From the NCBI RefSeq assembly GCF_000821305.1, contig NZ_CCXK01000017.1, forward strand, positions 1,336,827 through 1,400,826: a DNA stretch of 64,000 nt, written 5' to 3'. Positions 9,623 to 19,312 of this stretch are shown piece after piece. Within the stretch, counting starts at the first letter, position 1. Each line of letters begins with the position of its first letter. The translations under genes were made by a program, and so were the position numbers. The notes beneath the pieces were generated by a model. That model saw only the letters and a program-made list of their open reading frames with translations, made no database searches and was not told the origin of the DNA. Source of the DNA: Clostridium culturomicium (GTDB lineage: Bacteria > Bacillota > Clostridia > Clostridiales > Clostridiaceae).

Positions 9623-10120
9623 TTAATTAAATAATAAATCTTTGATTTTGCTAAATAGATTTTTGCCTTTTTGAGTTTCGTTATTTTCAGCAGCTACAGG
9701 TTCAACATTTTGCATATCAACATAAACAGCCTCTCCACTCTTAGGCTTAATCATATTCAGCTCTTTTGTTGCCACTTCTTCTATGTAAGCTATGTTGTCA
9801 TATTTAAGAAGCTTAACACTAAGTGCTTCACTTTCTTCCTTCATCACGTGTATCTTTTCTTGTAAAGATATTATTTCCTTTTGGTCAGCATAAATAGAAC
9901 CATAACGTCCAACAATGGTTAACCCCACAACTCCTGCAGCTACAATACTTCCATTAAACTTTAAAAATTTTAATATCTTAACTTTTCTTGTTTTTCTTCG
10001 TTCTTCTTTACGTTGCCTGTCAATTTCAGGATTCTTTACCCTTTCTTTAGGCAACGGTCTAGCTGCTGCTTTTAAAGCATTGCTTCCACTGACTGCAATC
10101 TTTCTGTTTTCTACTTCCAT
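9623..10120 (-). CDS. ftsL: Cell division protein FtsL-like
   Basis: This 165-residue protein has a basic cytoplasmic tail of about 55 residues, one transmembrane helix at about 58-75, then a heptad-rich coiled coil (about 80-110, DQKEIISLQEKIHVMKEE). It is followed by the short motif around YIEEVATKELNMIKP. That is the layout of FtsL/septum formation initiators, which hold the divisome core with FtsQ and FtsB. It lies between rsmH (27 bp upstream) and spoVD, the standard ftsL position. The GGGGGT ribosome site supports the start. Confidence 0.85.
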   Translation of the reverse strand: MEVENRKIAVSGSNALKAAARPLPKERVKNPEIDRQRKEERRKTRKVKILKFLKFNGSIVAAGVVGLTIVGRYGSIYADQKEIISLQEKIHVMKEESEALSVKLLKYDNIAYIEEVATKELNMIKPKSGEAVYVDMQNVEPVAAENNETQKGKNLFSKIKDLLFN

Positions 10121-10147
10121 TTTACTACCCCCATATGGTTTTTAGAA

Positions 10148-11080
10148 CTAAATTTTTCTACATCCCCTCAATTTTGCACTTCTGCTTCTTGAATTGTTAT
10201 CAAGTTCTTCCTTTGTAGCTTCAATTGGTTTTTTGTTAATTAACTTAATTATTGGTTCCTTACCACAAACACACATTGGCAGATTCTTAGGACATGTACA
10301 TGGGTCAATTAATTCTTTAAACTTAACCTTAACAATCCTATCCTCTAAAGAATGGAAGGTTATTATTGCCATTACACCATCCTTATTTAAAGCTTCTATG
10401 CCATCCTCAATAGTTTGATTTAATATACTTAACTCTCTGTTAACTTCTATTCTCACTGCTTGGAATGTTCTCTTTGCAGGATGACCTCCCTCTCTTTTAA
10501 ATTTAGCTGGTATACATTCATCGATGATACTTACTAATTCGAAAGTTGTTTCTATAGGCTTAATCTTTCTTTTCTCAACTATTCTTTCTGCAATTCTTCT
10601 AGAAAACTTTTCTTCTCCATATTCCTTAAGTATCTTATAAATTTCATCTGAGCTGTACTCGTTAATTACATTGTAAGCTGAAAAAGCTTCTTCTCTGTTC
10701 ATCCTCATATCTAAAGGTGCATCCTTCATGTAACTGAAGCCTCTTTCTCCCTCATCAAGCTGATAAGAGGATACTCCTAAGTCCATTAGAATACCATCAA
10801 CCTTTTCAATTTCAAGTTCCTTTAGTATTTCTTTTATATTGTAGAAATTGTTATGTACGAAGGTAACATTATTATATTCCTTTAATCTTTCCTTTGCTGC
10901 TGCAAGAGCATCTAAATCTTGATCAATCCCAATTAATCTTCCTTTTTCAGAAAGTTTCTTTAAAATCTCACTTGAATGTCCTGCCCCCCCAAGAGTACAA
11001 TCCACATATATGCCGTCTTCTTTTATATCTAACATGTCTATACATTCGTTTAGCATTACAGAATAATGTTTAAATTCCAT
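10148..11080 (-). CDS. rsmH: 16S rRNA m4C1402 methyltransferase RsmH
   Basis: This 310-residue SAM-dependent methyltransferase modifies C1402 of 16S rRNA. The SAM-binding motif DCTLGGAGHSSEIL starts near residue 28. Other conserved blocks are GILMDLGVSSYQLD, FHSLEDRIVK and the C-terminal NNSRSRSAKLR. It is the first gene of the dcw run here. mraZ, which often precedes it, is missing, and ychF is divergent instead. The start has AGAAGGAG upstream. Confidence 0.96.
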   Translation of the reverse strand: MEFKHYSVMLNECIDMLDIKEDGIYVDCTLGGAGHSSEILKKLSEKGRLIGIDQDLDALAAAKERLKEYNNVTFVHNNFYNIKEILKELEIEKVDGILMDLGVSSYQLDEGERGFSYMKDAPLDMRMNREEAFSAYNVINEYSSDEIYKILKEYGEEKFSRRIAERIVEKRKIKPIETTFELVSIIDECIPAKFKREGGHPAKRTFQAVRIEVNRELSILNQTIEDGIEALNKDGVMAIITFHSLEDRIVKVKFKELIDPCTCPKNLPMCVCGKEPIIKLINKKPIEATKEELDNNSRSRSAKLRGCRKI

Positions 11081-11852
11081 TGTAATATTCTCCTTCTTTT
11101 GTAAATGTCCATAAAGGCACTATTTTTTACTCCCCTCATATTCCTTCGGTGGAGTACGTCCCCCTACCCAAATCAAAGGTTTGGTATGTCACGCATACTA
11201 TATTGTATCATAATAATTCTATAAAATAATAGTAATTCCTTTTAATTATCGGTCAAATTCATAAAAACTTTTTAGCAAATTAATAAAAATACCCAAAATA
11301 ATTTTTATATTCTCAATTATTATACCATAATTTTACTTTTGTTATTGTTTTTTCTACAGCATATCGCCATCTTTGATTGATATTTGTAGAATGATAGCAG
11401 ACTCTTCACTAATTCTCGCTAAGAATGTAGAATTTACCATGTAGAATCATGATATAACGCTGACTATAAAGTTGTATTTCTTATTATTTTAATTTTGAAG
11501 GAAATATTATACCTAAATATAGTTTTTTTTTCTTCCTTTTAAAATAGAAAATTCAAATGAATAATTCAAAGGTTTAGCTTAATATCTTAGAAATAAATTT
11601 TAACTACAATTCTATAGTGATCCTTTTATTATTTTCCTTATAAGAAGGTGATTCTAAATTAATTGAAGGCTCATTTACTTGAAATTACCCTGTCACTAGA
11701 GTATAATCTTAAAAGATACTCCTTCTAAAGTCTATTCGAAGGAGTAATTTATGTGTTATCAAATTATTATTGACACATGGACTTAAACTCAGACTTAAAT
11801 TTACAAAATAATCTTTGGTTTATATAGAGATAAGAAAGGACGAATTTAAAAT
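11081..11852. other. 772-bp divergent intergenic region between rsmH and ychF
   Basis: No ORF or RNA gene is evident. It must carry promoters for both genes; TTGACA at 11766-11771 could be a -35, but no well-spaced -10 is clear. It holds a degenerate copy of the CCAAATC/ACTCC repeat near 11127-11193 and an ACTCCTTC/GAAGGAGT hairpin at 11718-11745. A mraZ gene is not present. Confidence 0.6.
11718..11745 (+). repeat. Dispersed ACTCCTTC/GAAGGAGT hairpin
   Basis: ACTCCTTC (11718-11725) and GAAGGAGT (11738-11745) form 8-bp arms with a 12-base loop. The geometry matches the copies at 19160-19187 and 48038-48065. Confidence 0.75.
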
Positions 11853-12950
11853 ATGAAATTAGGAATAGTAGGGTTACCGAACGTAGGAAAAAGTACATTA
11901 TTTAATGCTATAACAAAAGCAGGTGCAGAATCTGCAAACTACCCATTCTGTACAATCGAGCCAAACGTAGGAGTTGTTAGCGTTCCAGACAAGCGTCTAG
12001 AAGAATTACAAAAAATATATAACTCTAAAAAGCAGGTTCCAACTGCCATAGAGTTCTATGACATAGCAGGTCTAGTTAAAGGAGCAAGCAAAGGTGAAGG
12101 TTTAGGAAACAAGTTCCTTTCTCACATTAGAGAAGTTGAATCTATCGTTCATACTGTTAGATGCTTTAGCGACGATAACGTAGTTCACGTTGAAGGTTCA
12201 GTATCTCCAATCAGAGATATCGAGACAATAAACCTTGAGTTAATCTTCGCTGACCTTGAAGTTCTTGAAAGAAGAATGGAAAAATCAATTAAATTAGTAC
12301 GTTCTGGAGACAAAACTGCTAAAGCTGAATATGCAATCATGGAAAAGGTTAAAGCTCAACTTGAAGCTAACAAACCAGTAAGAACTCTTGAAGTTAACGA
12401 AGATGAAGCTGAATTCATAAAGGGCTTATTCTTAATAACTTCAAAACCTGTTCTATACGCTTGTAACGTAAGTGAAGATGATTTAATGGAATGCGGTGGA
12501 GAAAATGACATGGTTAAAGAAGTAGAAGCTTACGCAGCTGCTGAAAACTCTGGAATAATCATCGTATGTGCAAAACTTGAAGAAGAATTATCAGGCCTTG
12601 ATGACGAAGAAAAAGCTGACATGCTTTCTGAGTACGGCTTAACTGAATCTGGTCTTGATAAATTAATCCAAGCAAGTTATAAATTACTTGGACTAATGAG
12701 CTACTTAACCGCTGGAGTTCAAGAAGTAAGAGCTTGGACAATCAAAGTTGGAACAAAAGCTCCTGCAGCTGCTGGAAAAATCCACAGCGACATCGAGCGT
12801 GGTTTCATCAGAGCAGAAATCGTATCTTTCGATAAACTTGTTGAATGTGGTTCTGAAGCTGCTGCTAAAGAAAAAGGTTACTACAGACTTGAAGGTAAAG
12901 AATACGTAATGCAAGACGGAGACGTTGTAAACTTTAGATTTAACGTATAA
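11853..12950 (+). CDS. ychF: Redox-regulated ATPase YchF (Obg family)
   Basis: This 365-residue P-loop protein has G1 GLPNVGKST (7-15), G3 DIAGLVKGASKGEGLG, a coiled-coil insert and a C-terminal TGS domain (about 280-363). YchF/OLA1 proteins prefer ATP to GTP and associate with ribosomes. Length is normal. AGAAAGGACG precedes the start. Codon choice is more regular than in neighbours, which suggests high expression. It is monocistronic, with a terminator at 13005-13028. Confidence 0.96.
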   Translation: MKLGIVGLPNVGKSTLFNAITKAGAESANYPFCTIEPNVGVVSVPDKRLEELQKIYNSKKQVPTAIEFYDIAGLVKGASKGEGLGNKFLSHIREVESIVHTVRCFSDDNVVHVEGSVSPIRDIETINLELIFADLEVLERRMEKSIKLVRSGDKTAKAEYAIMEKVKAQLEANKPVRTLEVNEDEAEFIKGLFLITSKPVLYACNVSEDDLMECGGENDMVKEVEAYAAAENSGIIIVCAKLEEELSGLDDEEKADMLSEYGLTESGLDKLIQASYKLLGLMSYLTAGVQEVRAWTIKVGTKAPAAAGKIHSDIERGFIRAEIVSFDKLVECGSEAAAKEKGYYRLEGKEYVMQDGDVVNFRFNV

Positions 12951-13004
12951 TTTAAAATCCTTTTTTAATTAAGGATTACCAATGTAAAATTAAGATTTAT
13001 GTTT

Positions 13005-13032
13005 GAAAGTCAGCTAAAGCTGACTTTCTTTT
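13005..13032 (+). terminator. Intrinsic terminator after ychF
   Basis: GAAAGTCAGC pairs with GCTGACTTTC around TAAA, followed by TTTTATTTTT on the plus strand. Confidence 0.88.
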
Positions 13033-13103
13033 ATTTTTACAAAAACTACACCTTCAGACTCCTTTAAATAGAATTAATAATAGAAAAGCTATTGTTAATT
13101 CTA

Positions 13104-13178
13104 CAAAAAAAGAAATCCAGCTCCGCTGGATTTCCACCTTAATACTTAATACTTAATACTTAATTCTTAATTCTTAAT
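13104..13178 (-). terminator. Terminator plus short tandem repeats after the Lon-like gene
   Basis: GAAATCCAGC (13112-13121) pairs with GCTGGATTTC (13125-13134), followed on the minus strand by seven T. Between the stem and the stop codon lie about six copies of a 7- to 8-bp unit (TTAATACT or TTAATTC) at 13138-13178. Confidence 0.85.
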
Positions 13179-15713
13179 TTAAATAAGGCTTTGGGTCTGA
13201 CTTTTTCTAGTACTTTTACTTTTCTTTTCTTCCTCTTTATCGGAATCTTTTTTATCCATATCCTTAATCAGCTTCTTTGCTGGCTCCTTCTTAACAGCTT
13301 TCTTTCCCTTTGGCTCTTTTTCACTTGGAACCTCTGCTGGCATTTTATCAGTTTCATTATCAACAGCTTTAACCGCAGTCTTTGCTACTGCCTTTTTCTT
13401 AGGTACAGCCTTTTTCTTTTCACTTTCTTTATACTTTTTCCCTTCAGTGGCAATAATCTTGGCTATACCCTCTCTTGTTACCTTTTTCTTCCCAAAAACA
13501 ATTTCCATAGCATCTTCTACAACTTCCATGGTGTATATAGTAAAATCACCTTTAGCCACCGCTTCCTCTACTTCCTTAGAAAGAATCAAATTTCGAGCAT
13601 TTGATTCTGGAATAATAATTCCCTTTCCTTCTACAGTATCTAATTCTTTGCATATATTAAAGAAGCCTTCTATTTTTTCATTAACTCCACCTATAGGCTG
13701 CACTACCCCAAACTGATTAATTGACCCTGTTAGCGCAATATTTTGTTTTATAGGAATCTTACATAGTGCAGATACCATAACAAGAGCTTCTGCTACCGAA
13801 GCACTATCTCCATCCACCATTCCATATATTTGTTCAAAGCTAAGGTTAAAATCTACAGGAAGCTTTGTATAACCTCCATTTAAGTTGCTCATATAGCCCT
13901 TTAGAATGCTGATAGCCTTAGTGTGAATCTTTCCACTTAAGTTTGATTCTCTTTGGCTATCAATGATTCTTCCTTCACCACTAAAACATGTACAGGTTAT
14001 TCGCATAGGTTTTCCAAAGGATATATAACCTATATCAATAACTGAAAGCGCATTAATTTGCCCTATCGCCTCTCCAGTGAGATTAATGAGCATTTTACCT
14101 TCACTATATAAATTTGTATATTCTTCCTCTAGTAATTCTTTGTTATAAGCAACAGCTTCTATGGTTTCTCCGTCAATTTGCTTTTTATTTTCTTCTTTTG
14201 CCTTACAATCTGCAAGCAAAAGTATATTTGAAATTTCACTATGGTCAAATAAAAGCTTTTGCCTATCTTCAGCTTTTCTAGAAAGATACTTAGATAACTC
14301 CCTCATTCCACCATCAGTGATTGATATTAATTTATTCTCTTCAATAAATTCCTTAACTTCTCCTATCAAAAGGTTTTTAACAGAATTCTTAGCCTCTAAA
14401 ATCCCCTTATACTCCGTTCTAATTTTAAAAATAGTTTTAAATTCACTATCATAATTATATAAGGTATCATAGATTTGAAAATCTCCAATTAAAATTACCT
14501 TTGTGTTAATATTCATTGGCTCTGGCTTTAATCCACCTAAGGTAAAGAGCTCAATATATCCTCTGTTATAATCTAAATCCACCTTCTCTGATAATAAAGA
14601 TTTCTTTAAGTAATAATAGGATTGAGAATTACTAAAAAGGCTGTTTGCCTTAATAATAAGACAGCCCCCGTTTGCTCTCACATAACTTCCTGCTTTTATG
14701 GATTTCACATCAGATACATACATATTATTATGATTTTCATACTCTATATTTCCTAAAAGATTTGAAGTGCTTGGATCTTCTTCAAATATTACAGGTGGTG
14801 ACTTAAGATCAGTATTATCTACTATTACATTAACATCGTATTTAGAAATTATCTCCTTAATTTCACTTTCATCATCTTCGTAATTAATTGAATAAGTTTC
14901 TAGCAGACTCTCTTCAATTTCATCCATAACATATTCAATATAACCCATTGCCTCACTATCTTCACCTAGTTCTTCCTCAATACTTTCAAGTAATGGTGCA
15001 ACTTCCTCCTTTAAAAATCCCTGCATTATCTCTTTTAATCTTTCAAGCTCGTCATACTTCATATTACGAAGTTTATCTAGAATTTCATGAGCACTGACCT
15101 TTAAATCTGAAACTTTATCCATTATCTTGCTTCTTTCTTCTTCATTTAGTTCATCAAATTCATCCTCAGTCATTTCTTTACCTTCTACTAAAGGTACAAA
15201 GGTGAAACCTTCTCCGCCGATTCTTATATCAAACCCAAATTTCTTTGACTGATTTACAAGATCCTCAATTATCTTGCTTCGTCTATTCTTGATGGCCGTA
15301 ACAAGTTCTTCTTTTTCTTTATTATCAAGATTATTATAAAACTTATATACTACCTCAGCATAAACCTCCTTCAATTCTTCAACCTTGTCCCTAAGAATAT
15401 TTCCATATCCATTATTCACAAAAAGAGGTATTGGTGCCTTCTCATCCTCTTTAATGACATAGCATATATCCTTTGGCGGCTCTTGATTCTTTAGTATATA
15501 CTTTACATAGCTAATTATATGTTTTATTCTCATTTTACAAAACTCATCAACTAAGTAAACATTATATCCGTCACTTTTCAAGCTTAAAGCAGTATTAATT
15601 CTTTTGTATACTTCTTCATACTGTGGTAATACAAATTCCCCATCTTTATCTGCTCTATTGCAATCGGCATTGAAATCATAAATAATCTGTTCAGAATTTA
15701 AAATTCTCTTCAT
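13179..15713 (-). CDS. Lon-like protease with degenerate ATPase motifs (LonC/AAA_32 type)
   Basis: The protein is 844 residues from the ATG at 15713, which is preceded by GGAGGG; a TTG four codons upstream is less likely. The C-terminal Lon proteolytic domain is intact, with Ser637 in GDSASVAEALVM and Lys680 in GGVNEKIEGF forming the catalytic dyad. The N-terminal part resembles the AAA_32 group, but the Walker A position reads YNVYLVDEFCKMRIK instead of a GxxGTGKT loop. The Walker B position reads GGCLIIKANSLF without the acidic pair. A helical insert (about 180-290) and a Lys-rich low-complexity tail (about 760-844) are visible. Known LonC proteins are ATP-independent for the same reason; the same is inferred here. 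Confidence 0.85.
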   Translation of the reverse strand: MKRILNSEQIIYDFNADCNRADKDGEFVLPQYEEVYKRINTALSLKSDGYNVYLVDEFCKMRIKHIISYVKYILKNQEPPKDICYVIKEDEKAPIPLFVNNGYGNILRDKVEELKEVYAEVVYKFYNNLDNKEKEELVTAIKNRRSKIIEDLVNQSKKFGFDIRIGGEGFTFVPLVEGKEMTEDEFDELNEEERSKIMDKVSDLKVSAHEILDKLRNMKYDELERLKEIMQGFLKEEVAPLLESIEEELGEDSEAMGYIEYVMDEIEESLLETYSINYEDDESEIKEIISKYDVNVIVDNTDLKSPPVIFEEDPSTSNLLGNIEYENHNNMYVSDVKSIKAGSYVRANGGCLIIKANSLFSNSQSYYYLKKSLLSEKVDLDYNRGYIELFTLGGLKPEPMNINTKVILIGDFQIYDTLYNYDSEFKTIFKIRTEYKGILEAKNSVKNLLIGEVKEFIEENKLISITDGGMRELSKYLSRKAEDRQKLLFDHSEISNILLLADCKAKEENKKQIDGETIEAVAYNKELLEEEYTNLYSEGKMLINLTGEAIGQINALSVIDIGYISFGKPMRITCTCFSGEGRIIDSQRESNLSGKIHTKAISILKGYMSNLNGGYTKLPVDFNLSFEQIYGMVDGDSASVAEALVMVSALCKIPIKQNIALTGSINQFGVVQPIGGVNEKIEGFFNICKELDTVEGKGIIIPESNARNLILSKEVEEAVAKGDFTIYTMEVVEDAMEIVFGKKKVTREGIAKIIATEGKKYKESEKKKAVPKKKAVAKTAVKAVDNETDKMPAEVPSEKEPKGKKAVKKEPAKKLIKDMDKKDSDKEEEKKSKSTRKSQTQSLI

Positions 15714-15846
15714 ACTGCCCTCCAATAAAATACTTTAATATTATATTAATATTCCTATGAAAGGACTTTTGGAACAAGAATAAGAAAACTTTGACAATAA
15801 ATTTATTTTTAAATCCCCTTGCATTTTCTTATTATAAAACATAAAC

Positions 15847-15875
15847 TTGTTATAATAATTCAATTATTATATAAT
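15847..15875 (+). promoter_or_regulatory. SigA-type promoter
   Basis: TTGTTA (15847-15852), a 17-bp spacer and TATAAT (15870-15875) lie 82 bp upstream of the ATG of the gene at 15958. Confidence 0.65.
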
Positions 15876-15957
15876 AATGTTATTGTGTAGTATTAAGAGA
15901 CTAAAAGGACTAATATTATACTGGATTATTTATTCTTCACGTAAAGGAGTTATTTAT

Positions 15958-16392
15958 ATGGGATTCAAAGACAAATTAACTCAAGGTTATACTAATGCCT
16001 TTATTAACAAATATGGAGACAGACTAACTCAAGTTCAAGGAAGAGCTCTTTCTGTTAAAACTGAGGAAAAATCTTTCCTAGGAATTTTAAATACTATTAT
16101 TGTTACTATCGTTGTAAAGCAAGATAACCTTAGAACTGTAGCCACTTGTGTATACAAGAAAAAAAGATGGTTCAAAAAACCTACTTTCATGGCAGTATCA
16201 CAAGGTCACTCTCTTCTAATTCAAGGTGTTAAGCCTGATTACTCTAAAAAGAAAAAGAAGAAGAAAAACAAGTTCAAAGATTGCATAACTATAATGAACG
16301 TTATGAACCTTACAACTAAAAAGGATCTAGTTCCAGTTGAAGGTGGTCAAAAGAAAGTTCAACGTGTTAGAGCGGATAAAAGATTTAAATAA
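15958..16392 (+). CDS. Small basic protein of unknown function
   Basis: The protein is 144 residues from the ATG at 15958, chosen because AAAGGAG precedes it; the frame stays open further upstream but lacks a ribosome site. I do not recognise the family. It is strongly basic, with no signal peptide or clear membrane helix. Its central part is beta-rich (EEKSFLGILNTIIVTIVVKQ, then CVYKKKRWFKKPTFMAV), and residues 98-108 are a run of Lys. Codon use looks like that of highly expressed neighbours. It has its own promoter and a terminator shared with the convergent ATPase gene. Confidence 0.75.
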   Translation: MGFKDKLTQGYTNAFINKYGDRLTQVQGRALSVKTEEKSFLGILNTIIVTIVVKQDNLRTVATCVYKKKRWFKKPTFMAVSQGHSLLIQGVKPDYSKKKKKKKNKFKDCITIMNVMNLTTKKDLVPVEGGQKKVQRVRADKRFK

Positions 16393-16418
16393 AAAAAAGC
16401 CCAATGGGCTTTTTTTTA
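16392..16418. terminator. Bidirectional terminator
   Basis: AGCCC and GGGCT flanked by A8 and T8 give a short stem with a T-run on both strands. It serves the gene at 15958-16392 and the convergent Ca2+ ATPase. Confidence 0.85.
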
Positions 16419-16430
16419 TTTAATTTAAAA

Positions 16431-18983
16431 TTACCTAACTTTATTCCCCACAAAAATCGCAATACTGTTAATAAAGCTGATTATTCCTGAGAAGAATACA
16501 ATTATTAACCATTGTCCAAAAATTAGCGGAGTAGTATGGAATATAGCTTGGAACATTGGTATATAAACAATGCATAGTAAAGCTATTATAGATACAGCTA
16601 CTGCCCCTAAAAGATACATATTAGTAAATGGATTAATCTCAAATAAAGAGTATCTTTCACTTCTGCATTCAAACACGTGGATTAATTGTGAGGTTATTAA
16701 AGTTCCAAGAGCTAAGGTTCTGCAGGTAGCTAAATCATAGCCATAATACTTACCTACAATGAAAGATAAAACTGTACATACTCCAATTAATGAACCTCTA
16801 ATAAGTATTTTCTCCATTAATCCTCTGGCAAAAACATGTTCTCCCTTTGCCCTAGGCTTTTGCATCATTATATCCTTATCTGCAGGATCCACACCAAGTG
16901 CAATAGCTGGGAGTCCATCTGTTACTAAGTTTACAAATAGAATTTGGATTGGAAGAAGAGGTATTTCCAAGTAGAACAAAGAAGCTAGGAACATTGTTAA
17001 AACCTCTCCAAGGTTACAAGATAATAGATATCTTATAAACTTTCTAATATTGTCGTAAATTACACGGCCTTCCTCTACAGCAGTTACAATAGTTGAAAAG
17101 TTATCATCTAAAAGAATCATTGAAGCAGCTTCTTTAGTTACATCTGTACCAGATATCCCCATAGCTATTCCAATATCAGCTTCCTTAATTGCTGGTGCAT
17201 CATTTACACCATCTCCAGTCATTGCTACAATATTTCCTCTGCTCTTAAAGGCTCTAACAATTCTAAGCTTATGCTTAGGAGTAACCCTTGCAAAAATCTT
17301 ATACTGGTCAATATTTTTGGAAAGGTCCTTATCAGTGATACGGTCAAGCTCTGCCCCTGTGATTACCTCTTTACTTTCACTACAGATATTTAATTCTCTC
17401 CCTATGGCAAAGGCAGTATTTTTATGGTCTCCAGTGATCATAACAGGTCTAATTCCTGCAACTCTGCATTTTAAAACCGCATCCTTAACTTCTTTTCTTG
17501 GAGGGTCAATAATACCTGCCACTCCAACAAATATAAGTCCGCTTTCAAGCTGGTCTCCTTTAATTAAATTGTCTGTTTTATATGCTCCAGCAATACATCT
17601 TAGTGCTCTAAAGCTCATGTCATCTATGAGTGCTTCCACACTTTTTCTATAAGCTAAAGTTAAAGGTTCCACCCTGCCATTAACTAAGATATAAGAACAT
17701 CTGTCTATGACCTTTTCAGGAGCTCCCTTCATATAACAGGTTTCTTTTCTCGTTGCCTTGTCTCTCATTATAACAGACATCATTTTTCTATTAGAATCAA
17801 AAGGAATATCGAAGGTTCTTTCTACTTTAGCATTAAATTCTTCAACATCATGGAGTGTCTTGAAGAATCCCTTCACAAGGGCTGTTTCTGTTGGGTCTCC
17901 CATAAGTCCCTTTTCTAAATCTCGGGTATCTGGGTTGTAATTTGCATCATTACAATAGACAAATATTTTCTTAAGCATTTCATGATCAAAGGTTTTATTG
18001 TCTCCTACGTCATGAATCTTTCCATTATGAAGAAGCGCTACAACAGTCATCTTATTTTCCGTAAGAGTTCCTGTTTTATCACTACAGATTACAGATGTAC
18101 ACCCAAGAGTTTCAACTGCTGGAAGCTTTCTAACTAAAGCATTTTGCTTCAGCATCCTGGAAACTCCAAGTGCTAAGGCTACTGTAACTATAGCTGATAA
18201 TCCTTCTGGAATCGCTGCAACGGCTAAGCTTACCCCTGATAAAAACATCACATAAGCATCTTCCCCTCTATATATTCCTAAGAAGGTTACCACTACACAA
18301 ATAACAATACATAAAACTACTAATATTTTACCTAAGGAATTTAACCTTTCCTTTAGTGGAGAAGGTTCATCTTCAATGGAATGCAGCATATGAGCTATTT
18401 TACCCATTTCTGTGTTCATTCCTGTACCGAAAACCTTAGCCTTTCCTTTACCCATAAGCACAATTGTGCCCATGTATATGTTACTATCTCCCTGGTCTGG
18501 TTCTTTGTGAACTCCAACGGATTCTCCTGTCAATAAAGACTCATCCACCATCATATTAGTTCCTTCAACTAGTATACAATCTGCTGGAATCCTATCTCCG
18601 CTTTCTAATATTACTAGATCGCCAGGTACTAGATAAATTGAGTTAATAACTTCGATTTTGCCATTTCTAATTACCTTAGCCGTAGGTGATGACAGCTTTT
18701 TCAGCTGTTCTAAGGATTTTTCAGTTTTATATTCCTGAACAAATCCTAAGATAGCATTCATTATAACGATTATTAATATCGTTATTGCATCTGCCTTATC
18801 GCCCATTACACCAGAAATTAGAGTTGCTACAATTAGTATCCATATTATTAAATCATTGAATTGACTTAAAAATATTTTTACAGGTGATACTGACTTTTTG
18901 CCTTGAAGTTCGTTTAACCCGTATTCTTTTAGTCTATCATCAATTTCTTTTGTTGATAGACCTCTGTACTCTTTTGCACCCAC
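16431..18983 (-). CDS. Calcium-translocating P-type ATPase (P2A/P2B)
   Basis: This 850-residue ion pump has the actuator loop TGES (152-155), the phosphorylation site CSDKTGTLT (Asp302), the hinge TGDGVNDAPA and about ten membrane helices. The M4 sequence AAIPEGL (256-262) and M6 NLVTDGLPA are the Ca2+-site signatures that separate SERCA/PMCA-type pumps from Na,K or proton pumps. The start is GTG at 18983 with GGGGGAG upstream; an overlapping ATG is out of frame. It is monocistronic and convergent with a small basic protein gene. Confidence 0.93.
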   Translation of the reverse strand: MGAKEYRGLSTKEIDDRLKEYGLNELQGKKSVSPVKIFLSQFNDLIIWILIVATLISGVMGDKADAITILIIVIMNAILGFVQEYKTEKSLEQLKKLSSPTAKVIRNGKIEVINSIYLVPGDLVILESGDRIPADCILVEGTNMMVDESLLTGESVGVHKEPDQGDSNIYMGTIVLMGKGKAKVFGTGMNTEMGKIAHMLHSIEDEPSPLKERLNSLGKILVVLCIVICVVVTFLGIYRGEDAYVMFLSGVSLAVAAIPEGLSAIVTVALALGVSRMLKQNALVRKLPAVETLGCTSVICSDKTGTLTENKMTVVALLHNGKIHDVGDNKTFDHEMLKKIFVYCNDANYNPDTRDLEKGLMGDPTETALVKGFFKTLHDVEEFNAKVERTFDIPFDSNRKMMSVIMRDKATRKETCYMKGAPEKVIDRCSYILVNGRVEPLTLAYRKSVEALIDDMSFRALRCIAGAYKTDNLIKGDQLESGLIFVGVAGIIDPPRKEVKDAVLKCRVAGIRPVMITGDHKNTAFAIGRELNICSESKEVITGAELDRITDKDLSKNIDQYKIFARVTPKHKLRIVRAFKSRGNIVAMTGDGVNDAPAIKEADIGIAMGISGTDVTKEAASMILLDDNFSTIVTAVEEGRVIYDNIRKFIRYLLSCNLGEVLTMFLASLFYLEIPLLPIQILFVNLVTDGLPAIALGVDPADKDIMMQKPRAKGEHVFARGLMEKILIRGSLIGVCTVLSFIVGKYYGYDLATCRTLALGTLITSQLIHVFECRSERYSLFEINPFTNMYLLGAVAVSIIALLCIVYIPMFQAIFHTTPLIFGQWLIIVFFSGIISFINSIAIFVGNKVR

Positions 18984-19312
18984 ATTTTCTCCCCCTTTTT
19001 TTCTTAATTTTAAATCATTTGGGCATATACATATCTTTCACTTAAATATATGTATGTATACCCCAATATATGAAAAAATTAACTTTACATAAAACAAATA
19101 AACATTTAAAATACTAGGTATAAGTGAGAATCTAAATCTTTGACTTAGTTATTCAAGTTTACTCCTTCGGCTGATTTTCAGAAGGAGTTTATTAACTAAA
19201 GTTTTCGATTTGGACAAATGAACTTACTACTTAAAATAAATGTGCAAACATAATTAAGAAGTAAAGTTTTATATACAGCTATATAAATTACGCGCAAAAG
19301 GATGGTTTTTTA
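18984..19312. other. Divergent intergenic region, Ca-ATPase / pyrophosphatase
   Basis: No gene is visible. It contains a dispersed repeat (19126-19190) with ACTCCTTC at 19160-19167 and GAAGGAGT at 19180-19187. AT-rich promoter sequence for both genes is likely, but no box is clear-cut. Confidence 0.6.
19126..19190 (+). repeat. Dispersed hairpin repeat (ACTCCTTC family)
   Basis: It contains CTAAATCTTTGACTTAG followed by AAGTTTACTCCTTC, a 12-base loop and GAAGGAGTTT. This is the same module order as at 48012-48072. Confidence 0.75.

Noticed and set aside
13191..13604. 137-codon frame antisense to the Lon-like gene tail
   Set aside because: It is a shadow of the Lys-rich low-complexity region (Phe/Leu-rich in reverse).
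15714..15725. TTG start four codons upstream of the Lon-like ATG
   Set aside because: The GGAGGG ribosome site overlaps that TTG codon region and fits the ATG at 15713.
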